Positions 1 through 9,017 are shown, numbered from the stretch's first letter. The stretch is DNA of 64,000 bases from Actinomycetota bacterium (GCA_020636995.1 JACJWU010000005.1:260617-324616), one strand, 5' to 3'. Numbers and translations are program-made. The notes: a model not told the origin generated them from the sequence alone.

Positions 1-1230
1 GTTCATCCCGAGCGGGACGTAGCCGAGCATCTGTCGCATCGGCCTGCCCAGCATGTACAGCTGATGCTGTGGGCCGGGGACATTCGTGGTGATGGTCGAG
101 ACCGCCGGCTGCGGTGTGCGCGCCGCCAGTTTGGCACCCGCGGCATATAGCAGGGGCGGTAGGAAGACGGCGTTCTCGATCAGGGAATCGAGACCCTCGA
201 CGGTGCCGGAGTGTTTCGCCTCCCGCATCTGCTCACCGATGATGCCGAAACGCTCCAACGGGTCGCCGACACCGACCGGCATGTCCGCGAACATCACCGC
301 GACCTCGTTGCCACCCTTGGGCGCACCCGCCGGTCGCGTCGACACCGGGACCATGGTGCGCACGAACGCGTCCTCCGGCAGGTCGGGCTGACGATTGAGC
401 AGGAACTGCCGGTAGCCGTTGGTGATCGCCGACAGGATGACGTCGTTCACCGTGCCGCCGAGACGCGTCTTGATCCGCTTCACGGCCGCGAGGTCGCCGT
501 TGGCCCATGCCCAGCGCCGGTGCGGTCCGGGTTGGCCGAGCAGGTGATCCTCGGTGTGGGCCAGCGTCTCCCCGATCCGCAGGGTTCCGACGACTGCGGC
601 ACCGACCCGGTTGACGGCATCGCGGGGGTCTGCGAGATCAGCGGCCAGGTGACGCATCCGGCCCAGCGAGACACGGGTCGTGTCGACCACCGCGTCGGCG
701 AGGACACGGGCCGTCGAGGGCGGCGCAGTGGGTTCCCACACCGACGGGACCGGCTCGGCCACGTCGGGCGATTCGTCGAGCAGGGTCTCCATGATGTCCG
801 ACCCGGACAGGCCATCGACCATCGCGTGGTGGACCTTGTTGAGGATCGCGAACTGCCCGTCCGCGAGTCCTTCGATCAGCCACATCTCCCACAGCGGCCG
901 GTGCATGTCCAGGCGATGTGACAGTTGCCGCCCGGCCAGCGCCCGCAGCTGCTCCCGATCACCCGGCGCGGGGAGCGCGGTGTGGCGTACGTGGTACTCG
1001 AGGTTGAAGTGCACGTCGTCCTGCCAGGTGGGGATGCCCAGGTTGAACGGCACTTCGCGAATGACCTGGCGGTAGCGGGGCAAGCGGTCCAGCCGTCCGG
1101 AGACGTGGGCGAGCAGGTCCTCATACGCCGGCGCCGGGCCATCGAAGATCAACAGAGACCCGATGTGCATGGGCAGGTTGTCGCGTTCGAGGACGACGAA
1201 GAGGTCGTCGAGGATGCTGAGCCGGTCCAC
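1..1230 (-). CDS. WS/DGAT-family O-acyltransferase (partial, C-terminus off the window)
   Basis: This is a wax-ester synthase/diacylglycerol acyltransferase, which joins an acyl-CoA to a fatty alcohol or diacylglycerol to make storage lipid. About 410 codons are present and the frame is open to the window edge, so some 50-70 C-terminal residues are missing relative to the usual 460-490. The GTG start (VDRLSILDDLFVVLE) aligns with the conserved family N-terminus. The catalytic motif HHAMVDG lies at about residues 134-140, on plus-strand bases 812-831. A later stretch NDVILSAITNGYR is the family's second conserved block. It stands downstream of the GH13 gene on the same strand, separated by 141 bases holding a repeat, so it is probably transcribed separately. 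Confidence 0.9.
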   Translation of the reverse strand, partial: MDRLSILDDLFVVLERDNLPMHIGSLLIFDGPAPAYEDLLAHVSGRLDRLPRYRQVIREVPFNLGIPTWQDDVHFNLEYHVRHTALPAPGDREQLRALAGRQLSHRLDMHRPLWEMWLIEGLADGQFAILNKVHHAMVDGLSGSDIMETLLDESPDVAEPVPSVWEPTAPPSTARVLADAVVDTTRVSLGRMRHLAADLADPRDAVNRVGAAVVGTLRIGETLAHTEDHLLGQPGPHRRWAWANGDLAAVKRIKTRLGGTVNDVILSAITNGYRQFLLNRQPDLPEDAFVRTMVPVSTRPAGAPKGGNEVAVMFADMPVGVGDPLERFGIIGEQMREAKHSGTVEGLDSLIENAVFLPPLLYAAGAKLAARTPQPAVSTITTNVPGPQHQLYMLGRPMRQMLGYVPLGMN

Positions 1231-1277
1231 GGGTTTCAGACTAGGGCGGGTCGGTGCGCTGTGCCTGCCCATCCGCG

Positions 1278-1362
1278 AATCCGGGAGCGTTGTGCAAATC
1301 CGGGAGCGTTGTGTCGCCGTCGGACTGCTCCCCGATGTCCGAAGTGCTAACGCCTGCGCGGG
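1278..1362. repeat. Family A intergenic repeat, degenerate copy
   Basis: Two direct copies of AATCCGGGAGCGTTGTG lie at 1278-1294 and 1297-1313. They are followed by a 24-base inverted arm at 1327-1350 that ends in CGAAGTGCTAA. The reverse complement of that arm matches the arms at 9063-9086 and 63707-63730 (TTAGCACTTCG then ACATC/GATC then GGGAGC or GTGAGC). The element sits 9 bases past the GH13 stop codon. It could act as a transcript end or be a mobile palindrome. Confidence 0.7.
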
Positions 1363-1371
1363 ACTGCGTCC

Positions 1372-2994
1372 TCAGGCCATCCTCGGGACGACGGTCCGCA
1401 GAACCACCGCACTGTCCGGGAACAATGTGGTCCGCCCCGACCCGACCGCCACCTGTCCGGTCTCCACAAGGACCTCCCCGGTGTAGCGAACCACAGCCGG
1501 TTGTTCGCCGAGGTTCGCCAGCACGAGGATGTCGTTGCGCCGGTACCCAAGGACATCCGGTGGTAGCGCGCCCAGCAGTGCCAGCGATCCGGTGCGCAGC
1601 GACTGGTGCTCGCGGCGCACCCGCAGCAGTTGGCGGTACAGGTTCAGGATCGATCCGGGTTGGGCCGCCTCGTCGGCCACATTCACCCGCACGTAGTCGG
1701 GGTTGACCGGCAACCACGGCTGTACCCCGGCTGGGCTGAAGCCGGCGTTGGCGCTGGAATCCCACTGCATGGGCGTGCGCATCTCGTCACGATTGAGGCG
1801 TTCGGACATCCGATCGGCGACGAACTGCGGCACCCGGCGGAACACCGACGACGCGATCGGGTCGAGCGCGTCCTTGAACCGCAGCGGGGTGTTGCTCATC
1901 CCGATCTCCTGGCCCATGTAGATCGTCGGCACGCCGCGCACGGTCAGCAGGATCACCGCCAGCACCCGTGCCTTGGCCGGATCCCCGCCCACCCGGTCGA
2001 TCGTGCGCGAACGATCGTGGTTCTCCAAGACGTAGGTGGGCTGCTGCGGAGCCGGGAAATTCCGATCGAACTCGGCGATCGTCCGGGCGAACCACTCCGC
2101 GTCGTACTTGTAGGTCAGGAAGTCGAACAGGAAGACGAGTTGCAGACCGTCGTCGTCGCCGAGGAACGACCGCAGCACCGAGGGTGGGCCGAACACCTCG
2201 CCGAGCAGAACCCGGTCGCCGGGGTACTCATCACACACCGCCCGAAGGTCCTTGGCCAACTGCACGTTGTCGGCGGTGTTCTCGGTGTGGACCCGTTCGG
2301 TCATGCGCGGGAACCCGTTGTACACCCGCGGGCGCACCGGGTTGTTCGTCAGCGCCGCGTCCTTCATGATCTGGCCGAAGATGTCCAGGCGGAAGCCGTC
2401 CACCCCTTTGTCCAACCAGAAGCGCACGCTGTTGAACATCGCCTCCTTGACCTCGGGGTTGCGCCAGTTCAGGTCGGGCTGGAACGGCAGGAACGAGCAC
2501 ATGTACCACTGCTTGCGGATCGGCGAGTACTGCCATGCCGACGTGAACTCCATCGCCGATTTCCAGTTGTTCGGCGGCCGCCGTCCGTGCTTGCCCCGGC
2601 CGTCGGCCCAGATGTACCAGTCGGCCTTCGGGTTGGTCCGCGACGAACGTGAGCGTTGGAACCACGGGTGCTGGTCGGAGGTGTGGTTCAGCACGAGGTC
2701 GAACATGACGCGCATCCCGCGGGCGTGGACCTCGTCGATCAGGCGCACGGCGTCGTCGAGGGTGCCGTACTCCTGCGCCACGGCCTCGTAGTCGGTGACG
2801 TCGTAGCCGAAGTCCAACTGCGGGCTGGCGAAGAACGGGGAGACCCACACCGTTTCGATCCCGAGGTCCTGGATGTGGTCGAGCCGGCCGATGATTCCCG
2901 GCAGGTCGCCGATCCCATCGCCGTTGGAGTCCTGGTAGGACCTCGGATAGACCTGATAGATGGTGGTCGACTGCCACCAGGGGGATTCGGACAC
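1372..2994 (-). CDS. GH13 alpha-glucosidase (oligo-1,6-glucosidase/alpha-glucosidase type)
   Basis: A cytoplasmic alpha-amylase-family (GH13) enzyme of about 540 residues that releases glucose from the non-reducing end of alpha-glucosides. From the GTG start (VSESPWWQSTTIYQVYPRSY) the family regions appear in order: Ca-site loop DSNGDGIGD (22-30), DLVLNH (99-104), nucleophile Asp204 in GFRLDIFG, acid/base Glu266 in LLGEVFG, and transition-state Asp327 in ENHDRSR. An upstream ATG at 3033 would add 13 residues (MARPVPTRCQNRD) that do not look like family sequence. No signal peptide is present, so it works on imported sugars. The start faces a divergent secreted-protein gene with a LacI-type palindrome between them. 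The exact substrate (maltose, isomaltose, sucrose or trehalose-like) cannot be read from the sequence. Confidence 0.9.
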   Translation of the reverse strand: MSESPWWQSTTIYQVYPRSYQDSNGDGIGDLPGIIGRLDHIQDLGIETVWVSPFFASPQLDFGYDVTDYEAVAQEYGTLDDAVRLIDEVHARGMRVMFDLVLNHTSDQHPWFQRSRSSRTNPKADWYIWADGRGKHGRRPPNNWKSAMEFTSAWQYSPIRKQWYMCSFLPFQPDLNWRNPEVKEAMFNSVRFWLDKGVDGFRLDIFGQIMKDAALTNNPVRPRVYNGFPRMTERVHTENTADNVQLAKDLRAVCDEYPGDRVLLGEVFGPPSVLRSFLGDDDGLQLVFLFDFLTYKYDAEWFARTIAEFDRNFPAPQQPTYVLENHDRSRTIDRVGGDPAKARVLAVILLTVRGVPTIYMGQEIGMSNTPLRFKDALDPIASSVFRRVPQFVADRMSERLNRDEMRTPMQWDSSANAGFSPAGVQPWLPVNPDYVRVNVADEAAQPGSILNLYRQLLRVRREHQSLRTGSLALLGALPPDVLGYRRNDILVLANLGEQPAVVRYTGEVLVETGQVAVGSGRTTLFPDSAVVLRTVVPRMA

Positions 2995-3053
2995 ATCACG
3001 ATTCTGGCACCGGGTCGGAACCGGACGCGCCACCGCGACGTCAGGTTGTACAT

Positions 3054-3063
3054 TGAGCGCTCA
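3054..3063. promoter_or_regulatory. Candidate LacI/CebR-type operator
   Basis: TGAGCGCTCA is a perfect 10-base palindrome with the central CG typical of LacI-family sugar regulators; the actinobacterial CebR site has the same GAGCGCTC core. It lies in the 88-base divergent gap between the GH13 gene (start 2994) and the secreted-protein gene (start 3083), so it could repress both. No LacI regulator gene is in the window. Confidence 0.5.
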
Positions 3064-3082
3064 CGCCAGCGAGGAGCCCGTC

Positions 3083-5407
3083 GTGCTGATCAGGACAACA
3101 GTCACATCCACGATCGCTCTCGGCCTCGTGCTGGGAACGGTCTCCACGGCGGTGGCAGCACCTCCGACCGGGCCGGTCTCACTGACCACTGCGAGTCCCG
3201 CACAACGCAACGCCATCACCAAGACGGGAAATGCCGCGCAGTGGGTACAGCCGCCGTACCTGACGACGTTGAAGAACGGTCGCATGGCCATCAAGGCCAC
3301 GGTGTACGTCGACCCGCTGGTCACGAAGAAGGGCAAGCGCAAGACGGACCGCGCCAAGTTGCGGGTGGCAGTCGCGAAGAAGAAGTACGCGCCGACTGCG
3401 GTAGCCGTCATGCCCGAGAGGCAGTTGCTCACACGCAAGACCACCTCGTTCACCGTGAGGAAGCGCGGGAAGCTGCGCCTGCAACTCACGCTGCCGGCCA
3501 AGGTCTCGAAGAACCTCGCGAAGCGCACCAAACGCCAGCAGCGCACAGCGATCGCCGTGTCCGTGGAGCACTGGAAGGACGTCACCACGACGACCAGCAC
3601 CTACGATGTCAAGCAGATCTCACCGGCACCGGTGCTGTCGAAGTTCACCGCCAAACAGCGCAAGCGCTTGCTCACCGTCGCGAAACGGCAGAATGCCAGG
3701 ACGTCGACCGCGGCGTCGGCAACCCTCGCCTCCACCCAGGGCAACTCACCGTTCTTCAACAACGTGTACCTGGACAACAACACCCCCTTCCAGCAGCAGG
3801 TCAACTTCAACCCCGACATCCAGTGCATGTGGACCGGCCTGTCCACCTATGCGCCCAACCAAGGTCCCGGAGCCGTGCAGACCACGGTGCAGTCAGGACA
3901 ATCCGTGATGGTCCAGTACACCGGCGTCTGGGATCCCAACTTCAACTCCGGCGGTGGGCAGCTCGCATTCCAGTCACCCTGGCCGGGGCTCAACGGTGCG
4001 ACCAAGGGCATGAACTCGCCGGGGAGCAATGGCTCGCTGTCGACGGACCTGACGAACTCGGCCAACGCCGCGGGACAGAACGCGCTGGGCGCTCTGTACT
4101 CCGGAAGCACCTACTCCACCGCAGGTGTCATCGGCGCGATCGCCGCCGCCACCGTGAAGTTCACGCTGTCGTTCCTCAAAGGCCTGGACTCGAAGTCCAG
4201 TTGCACCAACGTGAGCACGTTCCCCCAGTTGTTCGGGCTGAGCACGGTGGTCACCGGCATCGGGACCAACGGCGTCACCGACGCCACCCAGGCGAATCTG
4301 ACCCCCACGAACACGTGGGCCGGCAACCCGGCCGCGGGCAACCAGGGGGCCACAACCGCCGTGCCCGACACCAACTTCCTGGTCAACGTGCTGCAGCCCA
4401 CACTCGGCGCACAGACCAACGCGCTCTACTACTGGAACGGCGGGCAGTCCGCTCCCATGGTGAGCAACAACGCCGGCTCCGGTGAGTTCACCGGCGGCAG
4501 CGCCACCTTCCAGGGCGGCCTGTTCCAGTACCTCGGCCCCAACCCGGGGACTCCGTACGGGCAAGCCCAATGCATCAAGGGCTACAGCTGGAACTGCACC
4601 AAGAAGTACCCGAAGTGCGAGACGTACTGCCAGTACGACCCGTACGGCCAGATGCACATCCAGCTCAGCTACCTGACCAACCCCGAGTTCAACAGCGGCA
4701 TGTACGCCGACCCCAGCGCGCCGCCTGTGATGACCGCGACGCTGGACCCTAACACCGGTCAGTACACCCTGCAGTGCAGCCTGGCACCGACCAATGCGTC
4801 GCTGTTCACGCCGTTCGGCCAAGGCACCTCGACCACGCAGATCAGCGGCACGACGCTTGCGACGACACCGGTGAACAACTCCGGCAACAGCACCACCAAC
4901 ACCGCGCAGGATGCCGACTGGCTCGTCACCTTCTTCGGGGTGGACGCCGACGGCAACCAGGTCTACAACAGCGCCTCCTTGCAGCCCGGCCCGGACGGCC
5001 TGGTCACCCCGCAGCTCGGACCCAACGCCGGCCAGCAGAACATCTCGATCGCGGCAGCCGCGACGGCAGGCTCGGGCAACACGGCCGTGGGCTACCTGTC
5101 GAGCGCCGACATGCAGTCGATGGCCACCCTCTCGGGTGAGGGATCAACCCCCGTCACCTTCGGCTGCAATGCCACCCCCACCGTGTCCTTGCCCGGTCTG
5201 GACATCACCGCCGGGCCGAACAGCAGCATCGGCCAGAACTTCGGCAGCGAGTGGCCCTACCCGACGAAAGCCCAGACCGGCTGGCCGGCGTCGAGTTTCC
5301 CGAACTCCTCGGCCACCAACTGGAGCTGGATGACCGGGGTGAGGGCCCTGAACGTGTCCTTCCAGGGTCTGCCCGTCTCGGACACCACCTCGGTGCCCAC
5401 CGGCTGA
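3083..5407 (+). CDS. Large secreted protein of unknown function
   Basis: About 774 residues. The GTG start at 3083 is preceded by GAGGAG at 3071-3076 and gives a classic signal peptide (LIRTTVTSTIALGLVLGTVSTAVAAPP); longer frames upstream would bury it. The mature N-terminal 200 residues are rich in Lys/Arg (for example TKKGKRKTDRAK and AKQRKRLL). The rest is rich in Asn, Gly, Ser, Thr and Gln with few charges, and has a cluster of cysteines near residues 495-520 (CIKGYSWNCTKKYPKCETYC). The segment around residues 228-250 (NVYLDNNTPFQQQVNF) begins a beta-rich-looking region. I recognise no enzyme motif. An extracellular or surface role is inferred from the signal peptide only. It is divergent from the GH13 gene and shares its control region. 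Confidence 0.75.
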   Translation: MLIRTTVTSTIALGLVLGTVSTAVAAPPTGPVSLTTASPAQRNAITKTGNAAQWVQPPYLTTLKNGRMAIKATVYVDPLVTKKGKRKTDRAKLRVAVAKKKYAPTAVAVMPERQLLTRKTTSFTVRKRGKLRLQLTLPAKVSKNLAKRTKRQQRTAIAVSVEHWKDVTTTTSTYDVKQISPAPVLSKFTAKQRKRLLTVAKRQNARTSTAASATLASTQGNSPFFNNVYLDNNTPFQQQVNFNPDIQCMWTGLSTYAPNQGPGAVQTTVQSGQSVMVQYTGVWDPNFNSGGGQLAFQSPWPGLNGATKGMNSPGSNGSLSTDLTNSANAAGQNALGALYSGSTYSTAGVIGAIAAATVKFTLSFLKGLDSKSSCTNVSTFPQLFGLSTVVTGIGTNGVTDATQANLTPTNTWAGNPAAGNQGATTAVPDTNFLVNVLQPTLGAQTNALYYWNGGQSAPMVSNNAGSGEFTGGSATFQGGLFQYLGPNPGTPYGQAQCIKGYSWNCTKKYPKCETYCQYDPYGQMHIQLSYLTNPEFNSGMYADPSAPPVMTATLDPNTGQYTLQCSLAPTNASLFTPFGQGTSTTQISGTTLATTPVNNSGNSTTNTAQDADWLVTFFGVDADGNQVYNSASLQPGPDGLVTPQLGPNAGQQNISIAAAATAGSGNTAVGYLSSADMQSMATLSGEGSTPVTFGCNATPTVSLPGLDITAGPNSSIGQNFGSEWPYPTKAQTGWPASSFPNSSATNWSWMTGVRALNVSFQGLPVSDTTSVPTG

Positions 5408-5441
5408 GCGTTCATGGGGCTGCGCCCCTCCGCCACAGGCG

Positions 5442-5560
5442 TTTGTGACGATGTTGCGGGGTCCCCCGGGGGGTTTGTCACGAAGGTGCTGGGTGCCGGG
5501 CGGTTCCACCGCGCACCTTCGTCACAAACCGGCCGGCCGGGCGCGCACCTTCGTCACAAA
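5442..5560. repeat. Family B intergenic repeat (two direct plus two inverted copies)
   Basis: The word TTTGTGACGAAGGTGC appears as two direct arms (5442-5457, partly diverged; 5474-5489, one mismatch) and two exact inverted arms GCACCTTCGTCACAAA (5513-5528 and 5545-5560). It lies between converging genes that end at 5407 and 5588 and could fold into large hairpins. The same word in the same arrangement recurs at 29970-30088. A short GC hairpin (GGGGCTGCGCCCC, about 5416-5428) precedes it and may end the upstream transcript. Confidence 0.85.
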
Positions 5561-5587
5561 GACTGCCGGCGGGCGCCCGACACCGGT

Positions 5588-6001
5588 TCAGGCCAGCCAG
5601 CTGGCCAGACCGAAATAGAGCGCTGTGGCCAGGACCAGGGCCAGGATGACGACGCCGGGCATGAGGAACATCGCGACGATCCGGACCCCCGCGGATTTGC
5701 TGACGAGCGACCAGACCAGCACACCGATCAGCCCCACGGCGCAGACACCGATGTAGGCCAGCCAGGTGGTCTCGCCCACGCCCACACAGCCGTCCCAGCC
5801 CGAGTCGCAGCCGAAGGCCGTCATCAGGAGCACATACCAGAATCCGGCAAACGCAGCCACGGCCATGAGCACGAACCACACCACCAGCAGCCAGCCGGGC
5901 ACACCCTTGCCCGGCGCTTTGACCTGGTCGGTCCAGACCTGTCCGTCCCAGTAGCGGGTGCCGGAGCCCCCGGGGTCCGGGTACCAGCCAGGGACGGTCA
6001 T
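5588..6001 (-). CDS. DUF2510 membrane protein
   Basis: A 137-residue protein. The N-terminus MTVPGWYPDPGGSGTRYWDGQVWT is the DUF2510 signature (WYPDP...RYWDG..WT), common in actinobacterial membrane proteins of unknown role. After a short linker there are about three to four hydrophobic segments (VPGWLLVVWFVLMAVAAF; TWLAYIGVCAVGLIGVLVW; VRIVAMFLMPGVVILALVL). The ATG at 6001 is chosen because it starts exactly at the DUF2510 motif; an upstream ATG at 6046 adds 15 unmatched residues. It converges with the 3083 gene across a family B repeat. Confidence 0.8.
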   Translation of the reverse strand: MTVPGWYPDPGGSGTRYWDGQVWTDQVKAPGKGVPGWLLVVWFVLMAVAAFAGFWYVLLMTAFGCDSGWDGCVGVGETTWLAYIGVCAVGLIGVLVWSLVSKSAGVRIVAMFLMPGVVILALVLATALYFGLASWLA

Positions 6002-6094
6002 GGCCCGAGGGTAGCCCGTACCGCTGCCGTCAGCCCGGCGTCTCACCCGATGTGGACCGCGACCTCGTCATCGTCGGCGCCAGCACCGCCGTGA

Positions 6095-6589
6095 TCAGAC
6101 CCCCGTCCGACCGTCCACAGCTTCGCGCAAGAGGTCCGCGTGGCCGTTGTGCCGGGCGTACTCGGCGATCATGTGCAGGTAGATCCAGCGCAGACTGACC
6201 GGGTTGCCGAACTCACCGCGCGAGAGGTCGTCGAGGGTGAACGCGACCACCGCGTCACTGGCCGCGGCCACCTCCCCGCGGTACACCTCGATGTCCTCCT
6301 CCCAACGCGCCGGGTCGACGTCCTCGAAGTCCAGATCGGGGTGCTCCCGGGAGGTGTTCAGAGGCGGCAGCGGCATGCCGCACATGTACATGCGGAACCA
6401 CCAGCGCTCGACCTTCGCCATGTGCCGCAGCAGCCCCTGCAGCGACAACACCGACGGAGGGCAGGAACGTGCGGCCAACTGCTCGCCGCCGAGATCCAGG
6501 CATTTCTCGAGCAGGGTCTCGCGATGGAAGTCGAGGAAGGCCTCGAGCGTCTCTCGTTCGGAACCGGTGACCGGCGGTGGTGTGCGCAT
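6095..6589 (-). CDS. DinB-superfamily protein (DUF664)
   Basis: A 164-residue four-helix DinB/DUF664-type protein. These are often metal-binding, thiol-linked proteins in actinobacteria, but the reaction here is unknown. Visible family features are LSLQGLLRHMAKVERWW (first metal-type His), the acidic middle, and the closing IYLHMIAEYARHNGHADLLRE, which carries the other His residues. It starts 9 bases after the alkA stop and is probably the last gene of a lipoprotein-alkA-dinB unit, which suggests a damage or stress link. Confidence 0.8.
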   Translation of the reverse strand: MRTPPPVTGSERETLEAFLDFHRETLLEKCLDLGGEQLAARSCPPSVLSLQGLLRHMAKVERWWFRMYMCGMPLPPLNTSREHPDLDFEDVDPARWEEDIEVYRGEVAAASDAVVAFTLDDLSRGEFGNPVSLRWIYLHMIAEYARHNGHADLLREAVDGRTGV

Positions 6590-6598
6590 CCGCTCAGG

Positions 6599-7504
6599 CT
6601 AGTTGACCCGACCTGGTCCGGGCAGCCTCATGCGGGGACCCCGACGAGGCGGAGCAACGCCGGCGAGTTCGATCATGCGTACCGCCCGGTGCCGATGCCC
6701 CGCGTACGGCGCGAGCAGTTCCAGCATGTCCTCGTCGGTGCCGTCCACCCGCGCGGTCAGCGCGAACGTCACGTTGCGAGCCAGGTGGTAGTCCCCCACA
6801 CTCACGGAATCGGCGTCCCCGAAGGCACGCGCGCTGATCTCGGCGGCCGTCCACGGCCCGACCCCGGGGATGCCCGTGAGCAGTTCCCTTCCTTCGGCCG
6901 GTTCAAGGGACTCGGCACGAGTGAGCAGGTGGGACGACCGCGCGAGTTCGCGGATGGTCGCGATGCGCTGGCGATCGACGCCGTACCTGCGCCAATCCCA
7001 CGACGGCACCCGCAGCACTTCGGCCGGACCCGGCGGGACCCGCATGTGGTCCGGAATCGGACCCGGCGCACGGACTCCGTGCTCCGACACCAGCGCCCGC
7101 CAGGCACCCCTGGCCTCGACGCCGGTCACCCGCTGCTCAAGCACCGCGGCGACGGCGATCTGCCAGGTCATCAGCGCACGTGGCACACGCACCGTGTGCC
7201 GGTAGCGGCGCCACTGCTGATCGATCAGCGGGTGGACCGGGACGAAACCGCTGGCGTCGTCGTCACCACCGAGCAGCTCCGGCAAGTGTTCGGCAGCCCA
7301 CAGGGCACCGTCGCCCCAGAACTGCCCCGACACCGCAGCCCGGCCCGGACGCAGCCGCATCGTGACCGGACCTGTGGGCCCGAGGCCGACCAGCCAGAGG
7401 TCGCCGTCGGTTCCGCGACGGTAGGTGGGATCCCCGCCACCTCGGCTCAAGACCCCGAGCATCGCAGCGAGATCCCGCGGACCCTCGAACTCGCGCTCGA
7501 TCAC
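6599..7504 (-). CDS. DNA-3-methyladenine glycosylase II (AlkA-type, HhH-GPD)
   Basis: A base-excision repair glycosylase that removes alkylated purines. It is about 301 residues with a helix-hairpin-helix GIPGVGPWTAAEI at 211-223 followed by the catalytic Asp238 in SVGDYHLARN; both are diagnostic of HhH-GPD glycosylases. The GTG at 7504 is preferred because it overlaps the upstream lipoprotein stop as GTGA, the usual coupling in this genome; an ATG at 7516 would add four residues (MRAV). The C-terminus is proline/arginine-rich (APPRRGPRMRLPGPG). Confidence 0.85.
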   Translation of the reverse strand: MIEREFEGPRDLAAMLGVLSRGGGDPTYRRGTDGDLWLVGLGPTGPVTMRLRPGRAAVSGQFWGDGALWAAEHLPELLGGDDDASGFVPVHPLIDQQWRRYRHTVRVPRALMTWQIAVAAVLEQRVTGVEARGAWRALVSEHGVRAPGPIPDHMRVPPGPAEVLRVPSWDWRRYGVDRQRIATIRELARSSHLLTRAESLEPAEGRELLTGIPGVGPWTAAEISARAFGDADSVSVGDYHLARNVTFALTARVDGTDEDMLELLAPYAGHRHRAVRMIELAGVAPPRRGPRMRLPGPGRVN

Positions 7505-8238
7505 GACAGCCCGCACTTCCGGGCGTATAGCCGGTACAACTTCCCCCGCTGCTCCGGGTCGACACCGAAGCTGTAGCGTCCGGTCCGGCCGTCAGGAAGG
7601 GTGACGTCGACGTCGAAGTAGGTCCCCTGCTTGTCCTCACCAAGAGCGTGCGCGTCACAACGATTGGGCCGCAGGACCACTTGCCGTAGGTCGGTGGCCG
7701 ATCCCGGGGCGGCGGCGATGGCGTCGCGATCGGCAGGCACGAAGAGGATGGTGCTGTCCAGCCTGCCGACCGCCGCAGCCCCCGGGTACACCCGCACCTG
7801 CAACCCCTCGGACGTCACATCCTCGACCTCGATGAGCGCGGTGGCCTCGACGTCTTGGGCGAAACACTCCTGCGCGACATAGGTACCGAGTTGCCCGAGC
7901 GTGTCCGCTGCGTCGAGCACCACCTCGCGGTCGTCGAGCCGCAGTTCGACGGTCTCGCCCACGGACGCGGCACACCGTGCGGCCGGAAGCCCCACCTTGA
8001 GGTCCATCGCCGCGCCCGGCGGGATCTCGACCACCTCCTCCCAGACCGCCGAGTCCACCAGTCGGGTGGAGCGCAGTTCGGCGCGGTGGACTGTGACGGG
8101 CTCCGTGCCGTCGTTGCGCACCTGCATCTCGATCTTGTTCACTGGGGTGTCGCTGCGGGTCTGATACAAGCTCACACTCACCTGTGGCGAAGGGGCACAG
8201 GCCGCCAGCACGACCGCCGCCGCCATCACTCGCCACAC
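7501..8238 (-). CDS. Putative lipoprotein of unknown function
   Basis: The GTG at 8238 gives a short N-region and lipobox (VWRVMAAAVVLAACAPSP), so this is probably a lipid-anchored extracytoplasmic protein of about 245 residues. ATG at 8226 (MAAAVVLAAC) is an alternative. The body is beta-rich in appearance (VTVHRAELRSTRLVD, VELRLDDREVVLD) with spaced cysteines (AARCAASVGE, NRCDAHAL, ARKCGLS). I recognise no named domain. Its stop overlaps the alkA GTG by four bases. It is divergent from the DUF302 gene, 36 bases away. Confidence 0.7.
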   Translation of the reverse strand: MWRVMAAAVVLAACAPSPQVSVSLYQTRSDTPVNKIEMQVRNDGTEPVTVHRAELRSTRLVDSAVWEEVVEIPPGAAMDLKVGLPAARCAASVGETVELRLDDREVVLDAADTLGQLGTYVAQECFAQDVEATALIEVEDVTSEGLQVRVYPGAAAVGRLDSTILFVPADRDAIAAAPGSATDLRQVVLRPNRCDAHALGEDKQGTYFDVDVTLPDGRTGRYSFGVDPEQRGKLYRLYARKCGLS

Positions 8239-8274
8239 GCGCCGAAGGTACCTCAGGGCCGCTAGCGTGGGTAC

Positions 8275-8664
8275 ATGACTTCCGGACCATCCGTCACCCT
8301 GTCCATCCCCTTCGAAGACGCCGTCGCCGCCACCCGGGCCGCTCTGGCCGACGAGGGTTTCGGCGTCCTCACCGAGATCGACATGCAAGCCACCATGAAG
8401 GCCAAGTTGGACGAGGACTACCCGCCCATCCTGATTCTCGGGGCGTGCAACCCGCAGTTCGCGCACAAGGCCATGGGCGTCACCACCCAGGTCGCCACTC
8501 TTGTGCCCTGCAACGTCGTACTGCGGCAGACGGACGCCGGGGTGACGGTGGAGACGGTCGATCCGCAGATGCTGGTCGATGCCACCGGGGCCGGTGACCT
8601 CGAACTCCTGGCCGACGACCTGCGCGCCAAACTCGACCGGGTGTTCGCCGCGCTGTCCGCATGA
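8275..8664 (+). CDS. DUF302 protein
   Basis: A 129-residue DUF302 protein. The family shape is clear: an N-terminal beta strand (VTLSIPFEDAVAATRAALADEGFGVLTEID), the MKAKLDEDYPPILILGACNPQFAHKAM block, and a second half with LVPCNVVLRQ and VDPQ. The function of the family is not established. Its stop overlaps the acpS start by four bases (ATGA), so the two are co-translated. Confidence 0.85.
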   Translation: MTSGPSVTLSIPFEDAVAATRAALADEGFGVLTEIDMQATMKAKLDEDYPPILILGACNPQFAHKAMGVTTQVATLVPCNVVLRQTDAGVTVETVDPQMLVDATGAGDLELLADDLRAKLDRVFAALSA

Positions 8665-9017
8665 TGATCGCCGTCGGCTCGGACATCGTCCGGATCGCGC
8701 GGCTCTCGCAGCACGCCTCGCCCGCCTTCCTGGCGCGGACCTTCACCGCGCGAGAACTCCATATCTGTGAAGGCAGGGCCGAATCCTTGGCAGGCCGCTG
8801 GGCCGCGAAGGAGGCGGTGATGAAAGCCCTGGGCGCAGGTGTGGGTGAGGTCGCACTCACCGACATCGAGGTCGGGCGGGAGGATTCGGGGCGGCCCGTG
8901 GTGCGACTCTTGGGGGGTGCCGCCGATCGCGCACAGGCCGCCGGTCTGAGCCAGTGGCAGGTGTCGATTTCACATGACGGCGACTACGCCATCGCGACGG
9001 TGGTGGCCACGGGCTGA
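8661..9017 (+). CDS. acpS: Holo-[acyl-carrier-protein] synthase
   Basis: Transfers 4'-phosphopantetheine from CoA to the Ser of acyl carrier proteins. The 118 residues match the AcpS length. The Mg/CoA ligands are visible as Asp8 (VGSDIVRI) and Glu51 (GRWAAKEAVMKAL), and the C-terminal VSISHDGDYAIATVVA is the family's closing strand. It points toward a small acyl carrier protein gene 314 bases away, whose Ser40 is a plausible substrate, besides the fatty-acid synthase ACP elsewhere. Confidence 0.92.
   Translation: MMIAVGSDIVRIARLSQHASPAFLARTFTARELHICEGRAESLAGRWAAKEAVMKALGAGVGEVALTDIEVGREDSGRPVVRLLGGAADRAQAAGLSQWQVSISHDGDYAIATVVATG

Noticed and set aside
2656..4485. A 609-codon forward frame over the GH13 start and the secreted-protein gene
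   Set aside because: It is a shadow frame: His/Arg/Gln-rich, with no domain, and it crosses two well-supported genes in other frames.
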